Shown: positions 53,407-63,147 of the stretch, piece after piece
Position numbering within the stretch: position 1 is the stretch's first letter
Layout of the letters: each line of letters starts with the position of its first letter
DNA from: Zooshikella harenae
GTDB taxonomy: Bacteria; Pseudomonadota; Gammaproteobacteria; Pseudomonadales; Zooshikellaceae
Reading direction: 5' to 3'
NCBI RefSeq assembly: GCF_018837975.1
Contig: NZ_JAGSOY010000011.1
Coordinates: 40,036-104,035 of the forward strand
Length of the DNA stretch: 64,000 bases
Notes under the pieces: generated by a model
What the model saw: only the letters and a program-made list of their open reading frames with translations
What the model was told of the DNA's origin: nothing
Database searches by the model: none
Made by a program: the position numbers and the translations under genes

Positions 53407-53441
53407 GGCACCGCTAAAAATGCACTTTTTTAGCGAAGCCC
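53406..53441 (+). terminator. Terminator carrying the GGGCACCGCTAAAAAT motif
   Basis: Stem GGGC/GCCC (53406-53409 and 53438-53441) outside GCTAAAAA/TTTTTAGC (53413-53420 and 53427-53434), with an internal T-run. It starts at the stop codon of the protease gene. The left 16 bases recur at 22398. Confidence 0.6.
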
Positions 53442-53470
53442 TTATGTCAATATTCAATTCAAAAGAAAAT

Positions 53471-54856
53471 TTATTGAACCCCATAAATTAGTTCAGGTAG
53501 CCATGTAACAATTTTTGGCCAACACGCTAAAATAATCAATACGAGTAACTGAATGAGAATATAAGGTACAACCCCCTTATATATCTGTGTTGTTCGCACG
53601 TGGTTAGGTGCGACTCCACGCAAATAAAATAATGCAAACCCAAAAGGTGGCGTGAGAAAGGAAGTTTGTAAATTTACTGCAATCATTACTCCTAACCAGA
53701 TAGGGTGTAGACCCATCGCCAATAAAACAGGACCCACTATAGGCACGACAACAAATGTTATCTCTATGAAATCAAGAATAAAACCAAGTAAAAAAATGAC
53801 AACCATGACAATGAGTGTTGCTGTGAAAACGCCTCCTGGCATTGTTTGAAAAAAGTGATGAATGACATCGTCTCCACCATATGCTCTAAAGACAAGTGAA
53901 AAAATAGATGCACCAATTAGAATCATGAAAACCATACAGGTTACTTTCGTTGTTGATTGTACAACTTCAGAAAGCTGTTTTATGTTTAATTGTTTCTTGA
54001 TAAATGCTAATAGTGTTGCACCTAATGCACCAACTCCTGCTGCTTCTGTTGGTGTGGCTATTCCTGCCAATATAGAGCCTAGTACTGCAGCAATTAAAAA
54101 TAATGGGGGTAATAAGTTAGATAAAAGAGATGTTTTGCCATTTGCTCGCCGATAAAGCTCTTGACGATCAATGGCTGGTGATGTTTCTGGCTTTATTAAA
54201 GCTAAAATAAATTGAAATATTACGTAAAAAAAGACCAGTAACAGACCAGGTATGAGTGCGCCAACAAATAAATCACCCACTGAAACTGTTTTTAACGAGT
54301 ATAAACCTAAATTTAATTGCGCCTGTTGATATGCACTTGATAATACATCGCCTAAGAGCACTAGCGCAATGGAGGGAGGGATAATTTGACCGAGTGTACC
54401 TGTGGCACAAATTGTTCCTGTTGATAAAGAGGGGCTGTAGCCTTGTTTAAGCATGGTTGGTAATGAAATTAAGCCCATAGTCACTACTGTCGCGCCAACG
54501 ATTCCTGTGCTTGCCGCTAGCAACATACCAACAATTGTTACAGAAATGCTTAAACCACCAGGAAAACGACCAAATATTAATGCCATTCCTTCTAAGAGAT
54601 TTTCTGCAATTTTAGATTTTTCCAACATGACGCCCATGAGTACAAAAAGTGGTACTGCCATGAGTGTATCATTAGTCATTGTGCCATAAAGTCTGCTTGG
54701 TAGTGCTGTTAAAAAAGAGGTATCAAATATACCTATTAATATACCACCACTGACAAATAGTAAGGCAGTGCCCGCAAGTGAAAATGCTACTGGGTAACCT
54801 AGCAGTAATACCAAGCAAACGACTACGAACATTAGAAGTGGAATGAGTGCATCCAT
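53471..54856 (-). CDS. dctM: TRAP transporter large permease (DctM type)
   Basis: A 461-residue membrane protein with about 12 membrane segments. Family stretches are 'LMAVPLFVLMGVMLEKSKIA', 'GGLSISVTIVGMLLAASTGI', 'GTLGQIIPPSIALVLLGDV' and 'LTPPFGFALFYLRGVAPNHV'. It uses an ion gradient to import acids such as dicarboxylates, amino acids or sialic acid delivered by a DctP binding protein. Its ATG overlaps the stop of the small permease gene by one base. The gene for the binding protein is not next to the pair, so the substrate cannot be inferred. Confidence 0.93.
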   Translation of the reverse strand: MDALIPLLMFVVVCLVLLLGYPVAFSLAGTALLFVSGGILIGIFDTSFLTALPSRLYGTMTNDTLMAVPLFVLMGVMLEKSKIAENLLEGMALIFGRFPGGLSISVTIVGMLLAASTGIVGATVVTMGLISLPTMLKQGYSPSLSTGTICATGTLGQIIPPSIALVLLGDVLSSAYQQAQLNLGLYSLKTVSVGDLFVGALIPGLLLVFFYVIFQFILALIKPETSPAIDRQELYRRANGKTSLLSNLLPPLFLIAAVLGSILAGIATPTEAAGVGALGATLLAFIKKQLNIKQLSEVVQSTTKVTCMVFMILIGASIFSLVFRAYGGDDVIHHFFQTMPGGVFTATLIVMVVIFLLGFILDFIEITFVVVPIVGPVLLAMGLHPIWLGVMIAVNLQTSFLTPPFGFALFYLRGVAPNHVRTTQIYKGVVPYILIQLLVLIILACWPKIVTWLPELIYGVQ

Positions 54857-55470
54857 TACACATTCACTCCTGTTTTATGTTGGTAATTCCAGGCATCCGC
54901 TAAAATTAGAATTGAGCGGAATAACTCAGCAAAACCCTGTAAAATGAATACAAAACACATTGCAAGTATTAAACTTTTTAATAAAAAAACGCCAGGGATG
55001 CCACCAGGCTCATTAGAGCCCTCTAAAACTTGCCAGGAATTTCCGACATAGTCCCAGCTCATTATGGCAATAAAAAAGCAGACGGGTAATAATAAAAAGA
55101 GTGAGCCTAGGGCATCAATAAGCGCTTGGCGTTTTTTGGACATTTTTCGGTACAAAATGTCCACTCGAACGTGAGCATTATGTTTAAGCGCATAACCGCT
55201 TGCCGTCAGAAAAATAAAAGAATGTATATAGTGGGCGGATTCTTGCAATGCGATTGAGCCAATATTAAAGATGTATCGAAGCAAAACAACTAAAAATATA
55301 GACAACATAAGTAGCAAGGAAAACCAAGAGACAAATCGACCGATGTGTTCTGTGAGAAGGTCTATTTTAGTAGTTGCTTTAAAAATAATAGAGAGTATTT
55401 GATTAGATTGAACGTTGTGCGATGGTTGGTTTGGTGGAGTATTATTAGAATGGTTGTTGTCTTTAGTCAT
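54856..55470 (-). CDS. dctQ: TRAP transporter small permease (DctQ type)
   Basis: A 204-residue protein with an unusually long hydrophilic N-terminus (about 35 residues, Asn/Gln/Ser/Pro-rich). Four membrane helices follow ('FVSWFSLLLMLSIFLVVLLR', 'SAHYIHSFIFLTASGYALKH', 'LGSLFLLLPVCFFIAIMSWD', 'LLKSLILAMCFVFILQGFAE'). The motif 'HNAHVRVDILY' is typical of DctQ. It is translationally coupled to the large permease gene. No DctP gene lies within reach upstream. Confidence 0.9.
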   Translation of the reverse strand: MTKDNNHSNNTPPNQPSHNVQSNQILSIIFKATTKIDLLTEHIGRFVSWFSLLLMLSIFLVVLLRYIFNIGSIALQESAHYIHSFIFLTASGYALKHNAHVRVDILYRKMSKKRQALIDALGSLFLLLPVCFFIAIMSWDYVGNSWQVLEGSNEPGGIPGVFLLKSLILAMCFVFILQGFAELFRSILILADAWNYQHKTGVNV

Positions 55471-56049
55471 TATTATTATCCCTGGTTACAACACGTTATA
55501 TGCCTTTTGGTTATGACTTTAGAAAATGCTTTTTCAGGTCTTTACTTACACTATACTTTAAACATTATGAATACTTGGTACATTGTTATGTTGAAAAGTA
55601 CAGTCCTGGCCTCAATTACCCTCAGAGCCAAATAAAGAAGTTAATCCATTTAATTTCTTCGTATTTAATATTCCAGCATTTACTAATATTTTTATTTTCT
55701 AGTTCTGTTTTAAGATCCATATACTATAGAAAAATGTTCATCTCATCATGTTCAATAGCCACAACCTATCTGTTTTGTTTCGTAAAGAACCTCCAATGCG
55801 AGTACTGTGAGAGATCTTGAATTCTTATTATTGTGACCAATTATACTTGAAATAACTATAAAAATGCCAAAAACCTTTAATACGTCTGGTATTCACTAAT
55901 CATGGGGTGTTCAAATTTGGATCAGTTCTCTTTTTGCCCGAAATGAAGTGAATGTTTAATTAGCTTAACATAAATGTAATATTGCATTCATATAGTTTGC
56001 GCATAGTCAACGCATATCATCGCTACTAAAAAAATTTCAGGAGACTCAA
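55471..56049. other. Divergent intergenic region, TRAP genes / pstS
   Basis: About 580 bases with no convincing gene; a 106-codon plus-strand frame (55500-55820) has no family features. The part near pstS should hold a phosphate-controlled promoter; see the Pho-box-like site at 55964. Confidence 0.5.
55964..55992 (+). promoter_or_regulatory. Possible Pho box upstream of pstS
   Basis: CTTAACATAAATGTAATATT followed by GCATTCATA contains the CATAAAT core of the PhoB-binding consensus, with T/A-rich half-sites at about 11-base spacing. The match is loose. It lies 58 bases upstream of the pstS start, a suitable place for a PhoB-activated promoter. Confidence 0.35.
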
Positions 56050-57030
56050 ATGAAACTGAAAGCGTTTATGGGTGCACTGTCAGTTGCCTCCCTGGGTATT
56101 ACAGGCAACTATGCTATGGCAGCTTCACAAGTGGATACTAATTTACCTGAATACAAGAAAGCGAGTGGTGTATCAGGAAATTTATCAAGTGTTGGTTCTG
56201 ATACATTAGCAAATTTAATGACATTATGGGCTGAGGACTTTAAAAAGACTTATCCAAACGTCAACATTCAGATACAAGCCGCTGGCTCTTCAACTGCACC
56301 ACCTGCGCTAACTGAAGGGACTTCAAATTTAGGTCCTATGAGCCGCAAAATGAAGGATAAAGAGCTCGAAGCATTTGAGAAAAAATATGGTTATAAACCA
56401 ACCGCTATTCCTGTTGCTATTGATGCATTAGCTGTTTTTGTTAATAAAGATAACCCCATTAAAGGTCTGACGATTGCTGACGTTGATGCCATTTTCTCTT
56501 CAACTCGCAAATGTGGTGCAAATGGCGCAATAGAAGCCTGGGGAGATGCAGGGTTAGAAGGCCCTTGGGCTAAGAAAAGTATTCAACTTTATGGTCGTAA
56601 TTCCGTTTCAGGTACCTATGGTTACTTTAAAGAAAAAGCACTTTGCAAGGGCGATTTTAGGAACAATGTGAATGAGCAACCTGGATCAGCTTCTGTTGTT
56701 CAAGCAGTCAGCGCTTCTGTGAATGGTGTAGGATATTCTGGGATTGGTTATAAGACATCAAGTGTAAGAACAGTACCATTAGCGCGTAAGCATGGTGGTA
56801 AATTTATAGATGCAACACCTGAAAATGCCATAAAAGGTGCGTATCCCTTATCACGCTTTTTATATGTTTATGTGAATAAGGCACCAAATAAGCCTTTAGC
56901 ACCTCTGGAACGAGAGTTTATTAAGCTCGTTTTATCGAAGAAAGGACAAGGTGTTGTTGTTAAAGATGGATATATTCCCTTGCCTTCACTGGTTGTTATG
57001 AAAGAGCTTAAAAAGCTTGGTATTAATTAA
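56050..57030 (+). CDS. pstS: Phosphate-binding periplasmic protein PstS
   Basis: A 326-residue high-affinity phosphate-binding protein. It has a signal peptide ('[24 protein letters not shown]'-like, cleaved after AMA-A). The phosphate-contact motifs are '[20 protein letters not shown]', '[20 protein letters not shown]' and '[18 protein letters not shown]'. GGAG lies upstream. A hairpin follows the stop, so pstS can be made at higher levels than the downstream permease genes. Confidence 0.95.
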   Translation: MKLKAFMGALSVASLGITGNYAMAASQVDTNLPEYKKASGVSGNLSSVGSDTLANLMTLWAEDFKKTYPNVNIQIQAAGSSTAPPALTEGTSNLGPMSRKMKDKELEAFEKKYGYKPTAIPVAIDALAVFVNKDNPIKGLTIADVDAIFSSTRKCGANGAIEAWGDAGLEGPWAKKSIQLYGRNSVSGTYGYFKEKALCKGDFRNNVNEQPGSASVVQAVSASVNGVGYSGIGYKTSSVRTVPLARKHGGKFIDATPENAIKGAYPLSRFLYVYVNKAPNKPLAPLEREFIKLVLSKKGQGVVVKDGYIPLPSLVVMKELKKLGIN

Positions 57031-57100
57031 TACAGTGTATATCTCTTTAACTAACTCACTGATAGCAAAGAGTAATGGGGATAGTTATTACGGGAATGGC

Positions 57101-57126
57101 ATAAAGGCAGTTAACACTGCCTTTAT
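57101..57126 (+). terminator. Terminator or attenuator after pstS
   Basis: Perfect 11-bp stem ATAAAGGCAGT/ACTGCCTTTAT with loop TAAC, followed by GCTTTCT. It probably stops most pstS transcripts before pstC. Confidence 0.75.
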
Positions 57127-57298
57127 GCTTTCTAGCGAAAAATCAATATCATGCACAGCTTTTTATTCATTTGATCCTGGTGTTTTATAGCATGGTTAGT
57201 GGAGAGCTGAATTTGCCTTAGAAAACCGCGTAACAGTTCAACTTAAGGTCAATTAATTGTAACAAATATGTCATATACCACCGGTATGGTACTGCTCC

Positions 57299-59575
57299 AT
57301 GAAACCATATACATCTAAGTATAGCTCAATTGTAGACTTCTCAAGTCCAGCGCTTAAGCGTCATAATATGCTGCGCCACTTTAAAGACAAACTAGCCAGA
57401 TGGGGTGTAGCTGTTGGTGGTGTTGGTGTTATCGTAGCAATTTTGCTGATTTTTCTTTACTTGCTATATGAAGTTGTACCTTTGTTTCGTTCTGCAAGTA
57501 TTGATTCTGTTGCGACTTATTCTTTGCCTGCATCATCAGCAGAAAAAAATCTATATTTTGCTATGGAAGAGCAGGCTGAAATTGGTCTGAAACTGGATAG
57601 TAATGGACAGGCAACGTTCTTTAAAACGAATACTGGGAGTGTTATTCACACAGAGACAATTCCTATTCCTGAAGGTGCATCTATTACCAGTTTGGCGGAG
57701 GCTGATCCTGCAACACATGTTCTTGCTTTAGCATTTTCTAATGGTCAGGTTGTAGTTTTTAAGCATGAGTATGACATTCAGTTTGCTGACGATAATCAGC
57801 GGACAATCAGCCCAAAAATAAGTTATCCCTATGGCAAAGAATATATATCTTTAGCAGAAGGTGCGTCTTTTTCACACCTGGCATTAAGGGATACTGATGA
57901 GGCGTTAATTATCGCCGGATCAGGAAAAGATGCTTTTGTTGTAAAAGCTATAAATAAAGAAGAAAACTTTTTATCTGGCGAAGTAACTTTAACAGAGCAG
58001 TTACTGTCTGTGCCTAAATTACCAGGAAAAATTAATGGTTTATTAATCGATCCTGAACAGCGCTGGATTTTTGCAGCCTTAGAAAATGACCATTTGGCGA
58101 TTTTAGACATTAAGGATAAAGATAAGCCTATCATCAATGCTGTTCTCGATGTGACTGAAGATGGGTCCAGTTTGACTTCTATGCATTTTTTACTAGGTGG
58201 TATCTCTTTATTACTGGGAGACTCTTCAGGCCACATAAATCAGTGGTTTTTTGTCAGAAGCGAAACAAATGAATGGCAGTTGAAAAAAATTCGTGGCTTT
58301 CAATTGGGCCAAAGTGCGATTGTGAGTATTGCTCCTGAACATAGGCGAAAAGGTTTTGTTGCTGCTGACGCTCAAGGCAATATAGGGATTTTTTATACCA
58401 CAGCACAACGTACGTTAATCAAACAATCTATTACTGATAAATCAGTAGCTGGTATTGCTATTTCTCCTAGAGCAAACGCGTTACTGGTGGAAAATCAACA
58501 AGGAGAAGTAAGTTACTGGGATGTTAATAATACGCATCCGGAGGTTTCTTGGTCCGCCCTTTGGGACAAGGTATGGTACGAAAGCTACTCTGAGCCAAAA
58601 TATATCTGGCAGTCTTCGGCAGCAACCAATGACTTTGAACCCAAGCTCAGTTTAATGCCATTATCGTTTGGCACACTAAAAGCTGCTTTTTATGCAATGC
58701 TATTGGCGGCACCATTAGCGATATGTGGAGCTATTTATACGGCGTATTTCATGGCACCCGTAATGCGCCGTAAAGTTAAACCTGTTATTGAGTTAATGGA
58801 AGCACTACCCACAGTAATTCTAGGTTTCCTGGCAGGATTGTGGTTAGCACCGTTCATTGAAAATACATTAGCAGGTATATTTGTACTGCTACTCTTTATG
58901 CCAATAGGTATGCTGTTATTTGCTTATATTTGGGCACAGTTACCTGGCAGTATTCGTCATAGAGTTCCTGATGGTTGGCAGGCTGCTATTTTGATTCCAG
59001 TTGTATTGTTTATCAGCTGGATTAGTTTGCAATTAAGTGTGCCGATTGAGAACTTATTGTTTGATGGCGACATTCGTCACTGGATAAATGAAGCCACAGG
59101 TCTGGACTACGATCAGCGTAATGCACTGGTGGTTGGTTTGGCTATGGGCTTTGCTGTAATACCCACCATTTTTTCCATTGCTGAAGATGCAATTTTTAGT
59201 GTTCCTAAACATCTCACCTATGGCTCACTGGCACTTGGTGCAACGCCATGGCAAACCTTGACTAGAGTGGTGTTACTAACTGCTAGCCCAGGGATTTTCT
59301 CGGCACTCATGATTGGTTTAGGGCGAGCAGTAGGCGAAACAATGATTGTGTTAATGGCTACGGGTAATACGCCCATCATGGACGCCAATATTTTTGAGGG
59401 AATGAGGACTTTGGCGGCTAATATTGCAGTTGAAATGCCAGAGTCTGAAGTGGGCAGTTCGCATTATCGTGTTTTGTTTTTAGCAGCCTTAGTGCTTTTC
59501 TTATTTACGTTTATCGTGAATACCTTAGCAGAACTGATTAGGCATCGATTACGTAAACGTTACAGCTCTCTCTAA
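57299..59575 (+). CDS. pstC: Phosphate ABC transporter permease PstC, long form
   Basis: A 758-residue permease, far longer than the roughly 320-residue E. coli protein. After the first membrane helix ('WGVAVGGVGVIVAILLIFLY') comes a periplasmic region of about 380 residues with WD40-like repeated strands ('FAALENDHLAILDIKDKDKP', 'GHINQWFFVRSETNEWQ', 'QQGEVSYWDVNN'). The C-terminal 300 residues are the ABC permease domain, with the EAA loop 'YGSLALGATPWQTLTRVVLL'. This long layout is known in Pseudomonas-type PstC. It starts 268 bases after pstS. Confidence 0.92.
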   Translation: MKPYTSKYSSIVDFSSPALKRHNMLRHFKDKLARWGVAVGGVGVIVAILLIFLYLLYEVVPLFRSASIDSVATYSLPASSAEKNLYFAMEEQAEIGLKLDSNGQATFFKTNTGSVIHTETIPIPEGASITSLAEADPATHVLALAFSNGQVVVFKHEYDIQFADDNQRTISPKISYPYGKEYISLAEGASFSHLALRDTDEALIIAGSGKDAFVVKAINKEENFLSGEVTLTEQLLSVPKLPGKINGLLIDPEQRWIFAALENDHLAILDIKDKDKPIINAVLDVTEDGSSLTSMHFLLGGISLLLGDSSGHINQWFFVRSETNEWQLKKIRGFQLGQSAIVSIAPEHRRKGFVAADAQGNIGIFYTTAQRTLIKQSITDKSVAGIAISPRANALLVENQQGEVSYWDVNNTHPEVSWSALWDKVWYESYSEPKYIWQSSAATNDFEPKLSLMPLSFGTLKAAFYAMLLAAPLAICGAIYTAYFMAPVMRRKVKPVIELMEALPTVILGFLAGLWLAPFIENTLAGIFVLLLFMPIGMLLFAYIWAQLPGSIRHRVPDGWQAAILIPVVLFISWISLQLSVPIENLLFDGDIRHWINEATGLDYDQRNALVVGLAMGFAVIPTIFSIAEDAIFSVPKHLTYGSLALGATPWQTLTRVVLLTASPGIFSALMIGLGRAVGETMIVLMATGNTPIMDANIFEGMRTLAANIAVEMPESEVGSSHYRVLFLAALVLFLFTFIVNTLAELIRHRLRKRYSSL

Positions 59576-59609
59576 TTAATTGACTCTCTAATGATGGAAA
59601 GCGTGTCTT

Positions 59610-61277
59610 ATGCGCATAGGATTAAAAAACTGGTATAAAAGTGGAGAGCCTTGGGTTTGGCTAAATGCCGGGGCTGTTGCCATTAGCATAATTATGGTTG
59701 TTGGCTTACTTACGTTAATAGCCATTCGAGGTTTAGGACACTTTTGGCCTGCTGATGTTATTCAGGCAAACTACATAGTGCCTGGCCAAGAGAGCAAAGT
59801 GATTGCTGGTGAAGTCGTTGAATCAGAAGAGGTTGCTGTTCAACGTTTACTTGATGCGGGTTTACCTGTTTCTGCTGAACAAAGTGAATTTCTTGAGCGC
59901 CAACTTATTAAGGTGGGTAACCGCGATGTGTATGGCAGTGATTTCCAGTGGATTTTGCCTGCTTTCTTACAAGGTCCTGAACTTCCAAAAAATATTATGG
60001 TTGTAGAGCGTCGTGAGTGGGGAAATTTCTATGGCTTTTTAAAAGAAGTCAGAGAGGGCGACCAGGCTATCTTAGTTGATAAACCGTTGTGGGATACTTT
60101 TCAACAACGCATTGCCAGGGCTGAAGGAATACACGACGCCATTTATGAAATTGAAAAGCATCAAATTGGTCGAATTAATGCGTCACTTGAGCGTTTACGG
60201 CTTAAAGAACGTCGACTTGAATTGGAGTCTACGTTGACGAATGCTGCTCAAGCTGAGCTACAGCTAGAACGTGCTGAGTTACAACAAGAATACAAGCAGC
60301 TCGAACAACGCTTAGGTGAATTGTACCAGCAATTTAATCAAGACCACTTTGTTGCAGAAACAGTTGATGGACGGCAGGTGACGCTTTCTATTGGCAGTGT
60401 GGTAAGAGCTTATCAGCCAAACGCAATGTCACTGCTTGGTAAAATTGCACATTATGGTGACAAAGTCTGGGAGTTTGTTGCTGATGATCCACGTGAGGCA
60501 AATACTGAAGGGGGAATTTTTCCTGCTATCTTTGGAACTGTGATGATGGTCATTCTAATGTCCGTCATTGTGACGCCTTTTGGTGTTATTGCTGCTGTGT
60601 ACTTGCGGGAGTACGCACACCAAGGCGTAGTGACACGAATGATCCGCATAGCTGTGAATAATCTTGCAGGTGTTCCTTCCATTGTTTATGGCGTATTTGG
60701 CTTAGGATTTTTTGTCTACTTTATGGGATCTGCGGTTGATGAGGCATTTTTTCCTGAGGCGTTGCCTGCTCCTACATTGGGTACACCAGGTCTGTTATGG
60801 GCTTCAATTACACTAGCCTTACTAACGTTACCCGTTGTTATTGTGGCGACAGAGGAAGGATTATCGCGTATCCCTCGTTCTGTCCGTGAAGGTAGTTTGG
60901 CGTTAGGTGCTACTAAGGCTGAAACGCTATGGCGTGTGGTATTACCAATGGCCAGTCCAGCGATGATGACAGGTTTGATCCTCGCAGTGGCTAGAGCAGC
61001 AGGGGAGGTTGCTCCGTTGATGTTGGTGGGTGTAGTTAAATTAGCCCCATCTTTGCCACTGGACGGTAATTATCCCTATTTACACTTAGATCAGAAGTTC
61101 ATGCATCTGGGCTTTCATATTTACGATGTTGGCTTCCAGAGTCCCAATGTAGAGGCTGCCAGGCCACTGGTTTATGCCACTGCATTATTACTGGTTGTTG
61201 TTATTGCCATATTGAATCTATCCGCTGTGGCAATACGAAACCATTTACGAGAGAAATATAAGGCTTTGGAAGTCTAA
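59610..61277 (+). CDS. pstA: Phosphate ABC transporter permease PstA, long form
   Basis: A 555-residue permease. Membrane helix 1 ('AVAISIIMVVGLLTLIAIRG') is followed by a periplasmic insert of about 250 residues with a coiled coil ('SLERLRLKERRLELESTLTN', 'ELQLERAELQQEYKQLEQRL', about 180-235). The permease domain begins near residue 300. The EAA loop is 'EGSLALGATKAETLWRVVLP'. A coiled-coil insert in PstA together with a beta-propeller insert in PstC suggests that the two form an extended periplasmic structure. It follows pstC by 34 bases. Confidence 0.93.
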   Translation: MRIGLKNWYKSGEPWVWLNAGAVAISIIMVVGLLTLIAIRGLGHFWPADVIQANYIVPGQESKVIAGEVVESEEVAVQRLLDAGLPVSAEQSEFLERQLIKVGNRDVYGSDFQWILPAFLQGPELPKNIMVVERREWGNFYGFLKEVREGDQAILVDKPLWDTFQQRIARAEGIHDAIYEIEKHQIGRINASLERLRLKERRLELESTLTNAAQAELQLERAELQQEYKQLEQRLGELYQQFNQDHFVAETVDGRQVTLSIGSVVRAYQPNAMSLLGKIAHYGDKVWEFVADDPREANTEGGIFPAIFGTVMMVILMSVIVTPFGVIAAVYLREYAHQGVVTRMIRIAVNNLAGVPSIVYGVFGLGFFVYFMGSAVDEAFFPEALPAPTLGTPGLLWASITLALLTLPVVIVATEEGLSRIPRSVREGSLALGATKAETLWRVVLPMASPAMMTGLILAVARAAGEVAPLMLVGVVKLAPSLPLDGNYPYLHLDQKFMHLGFHIYDVGFQSPNVEAARPLVYATALLLVVVIAILNLSAVAIRNHLREKYKALEV

Positions 61278-61316
61278 CTAACGGGTTTCCATTATAATGT
61301 TAGCAAGAGTGCAGTT

Positions 61317-62186
61317 ATGTCTGAGGCAACGGTAGATTTAAGTACTGATCAGCAACAGGCTGATAAAAAGGCGCATGCAATTAATATGCAGTCTCTTGGT
61401 CGAGTAAAACAAGATTTAGACATTGGTTCTGAAACAACCTGTTTGGATATCAATGGTCTCAACCTTTTTTATGATGAAAAGCAAGCGCTGTATGATGTTT
61501 CAATGAGCATTCCACAAAAGCGTGTCACATCATTCATTGGCCCATCGGGCTGTGGTAAGTCCACTTTATTACGCACACTTAATCGTATGAATGATTTAGT
61601 GGATGGGTGTCGAGTTAATGGAAACATTTTGCTAGATGGTCAAGACATTTATGCAAAAGGTGTGAATGTTGCTGATCTTCGTCGTCGAGTTGGCATGGTG
61701 TTTCAAAAGCCAAACCCTTTTCCCAAGAGTATCTATGAAAATGTTGCCTATGGATTGCGTATTCAAGGTATCAATAAAAAACGTATTCTTGATGAAGTTG
61801 TGGAATGGGCCCTTAAGGGCGCTGCGCTTTGGGAAGAAGTGAAAGATCGTTTACACGAAAGTGCATTAGGTATGTCTGGCGGTCAGCAACAACGTTTGGT
61901 GATAGCCCGGACTATTGCTGTAGAGCCTGAGGTTTTGTTATTGGACGAGCCTGCTTCAGCATTAGACCCTATATCTACATTGAAAATTGAAGAATTGATT
62001 AATGAATTGAAATCAAAATATACCATTGTCATTGTTACACATAATATGCAACAAGCTGCCCGAGTATCAGACTACACTGCTTTTATGTATATGGGTAAAT
62101 TAGTGGAATTTGGTGATACAGACAGCTTATTCACAAATCCTAAAGAAAAACAAACTGAAGACTATATTACTGGACGCTATGGATAA
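61317..62186 (+). CDS. pstB: Phosphate ABC transporter ATPase PstB
   Basis: A 289-residue ATPase subunit. Walker A is '[19 protein letters not shown]', the Q-loop '[19 protein letters not shown]', the ABC signature '[15 protein letters not shown]', Walker B '[13 protein letters not shown]', and the H-loop '[11 protein letters not shown]'. It has about 35 extra N-terminal residues before the usual PstB start. Fourth gene of pstSCAB, with a 39-base gap from pstA. Confidence 0.97.
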   Translation: MSEATVDLSTDQQQADKKAHAINMQSLGRVKQDLDIGSETTCLDINGLNLFYDEKQALYDVSMSIPQKRVTSFIGPSGCGKSTLLRTLNRMNDLVDGCRVNGNILLDGQDIYAKGVNVADLRRRVGMVFQKPNPFPKSIYENVAYGLRIQGINKKRILDEVVEWALKGAALWEEVKDRLHESALGMSGGQQQRLVIARTIAVEPEVLLLDEPASALDPISTLKIEELINELKSKYTIVIVTHNMQQAARVSDYTAFMYMGKLVEFGDTDSLFTNPKEKQTEDYITGRYG

Positions 62187-62421
62187 GGTTAGTTGAAGTT
62201 TGATACATTTTTTAATTTTAGCGTTTGCGAATATCAGTATTCTGTGCTTACAGATGGTTTAAATAGTTTGAAGTAATAAGTAGTTAAGCGTACACCCTAA
62301 ACAAATGATACATAATGCTATGTAATTAATTCGATGTCATTGTTTGGACATGCAAAAAATTCATTTGTGTTAACATTAAAGGGTATGCTATTTCGAAATA
62401 CCATCCTTTTTGAGGCTTACC

Positions 62422-63147
62422 ATGGATAAAAACTCAGACATGTATTCGCAGCATATTTCTCAACAGTTTAACAATGAACTGGAAGAGATAAAAAATCAAC
62501 TGTTGTCTATGGGAGGCTTAGTCGAAAAGCAGGTCAGTGATGCAATGCGTGCATTAATTGATGCTGATAGTGGCTTAGCAAAAGAAGTACGACGAAAGGA
62601 TGATGATATCAATCAGATGGAGTTGCATATTGATGAAGAGTGCACTCGTATTCTGGCTCGACGGCAGCCTGCAGCAATTGATTTGCGCTTAGTTTTAGCC
62701 TGTAGTAAAGCCGCTACTGATCTTGAGCGAGTTGGCGATGAGGCTGCGAAAATTGCACGTCATGCTATCAAGCTTACTGAGGAAGGTGAAGCTCCACGAG
62801 GTTATATTGAAACACGACATATTGGCTCGAGAGTGCGTCGAATGATTCAGGATGCATTGACTGCCTTTGCACGTTTTGATCCAGAGCTTGCTTTTCGTGT
62901 TGCACAGGAAGACAAGTCAGTAGACCTGGAATATAAAACAGCAATGCGTGAACTTGTGACTTTTATGATGGAAGATCCAAGGAGTATTACCCGTGTGCTA
63001 AATATTATTTGGGTTTTACGTTCGCTTGAACGTATTGGTGACCATGCACGCAATATTGCTGAACATGTTATTTATTTAGTTAAAGGTCAGGATGTGCGTT
63101 ATATTGGCTTGAAGCGAATGAAAGAGGAAGTGCTTAAGGATAGCTGA
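62422..63147 (+). CDS. phoU: Phosphate signalling regulator PhoU
   Basis: A 241-residue all-helical protein with two PhoU repeats. Metal-binding acidic motifs are 'RRKDDDINQMELHIDEEC' and 'DLERVGDEAAKIARHAI' in the first, and 'KSVDLEYKTAMREL' and 'SLERIGDHARNIAEHVIYL' in the second. It links the Pst transporter to PhoR so that the Pho regulon is off when phosphate is plentiful. The ATG with GAGG upstream is chosen over an in-frame TTG four codons earlier. The 235-base gap after pstB suggests an own promoter as well. Confidence 0.95.
   Translation: MDKNSDMYSQHISQQFNNELEEIKNQLLSMGGLVEKQVSDAMRALIDADSGLAKEVRRKDDDINQMELHIDEECTRILARRQPAAIDLRLVLACSKAATDLERVGDEAAKIARHAIKLTEEGEAPRGYIETRHIGSRVRRMIQDALTAFARFDPELAFRVAQEDKSVDLEYKTAMRELVTFMMEDPRSITRVLNIIWVLRSLERIGDHARNIAEHVIYLVKGQDVRYIGLKRMKEEVLKDS

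Noticed and set aside
55500..55820. 106-codon plus-strand frame in the TRAP-pstS gap
   Set aside because: No domain, no signal and no start context; the composition (Phe, Ser, Leu, Tyr) looks like translated AT-rich spacer.
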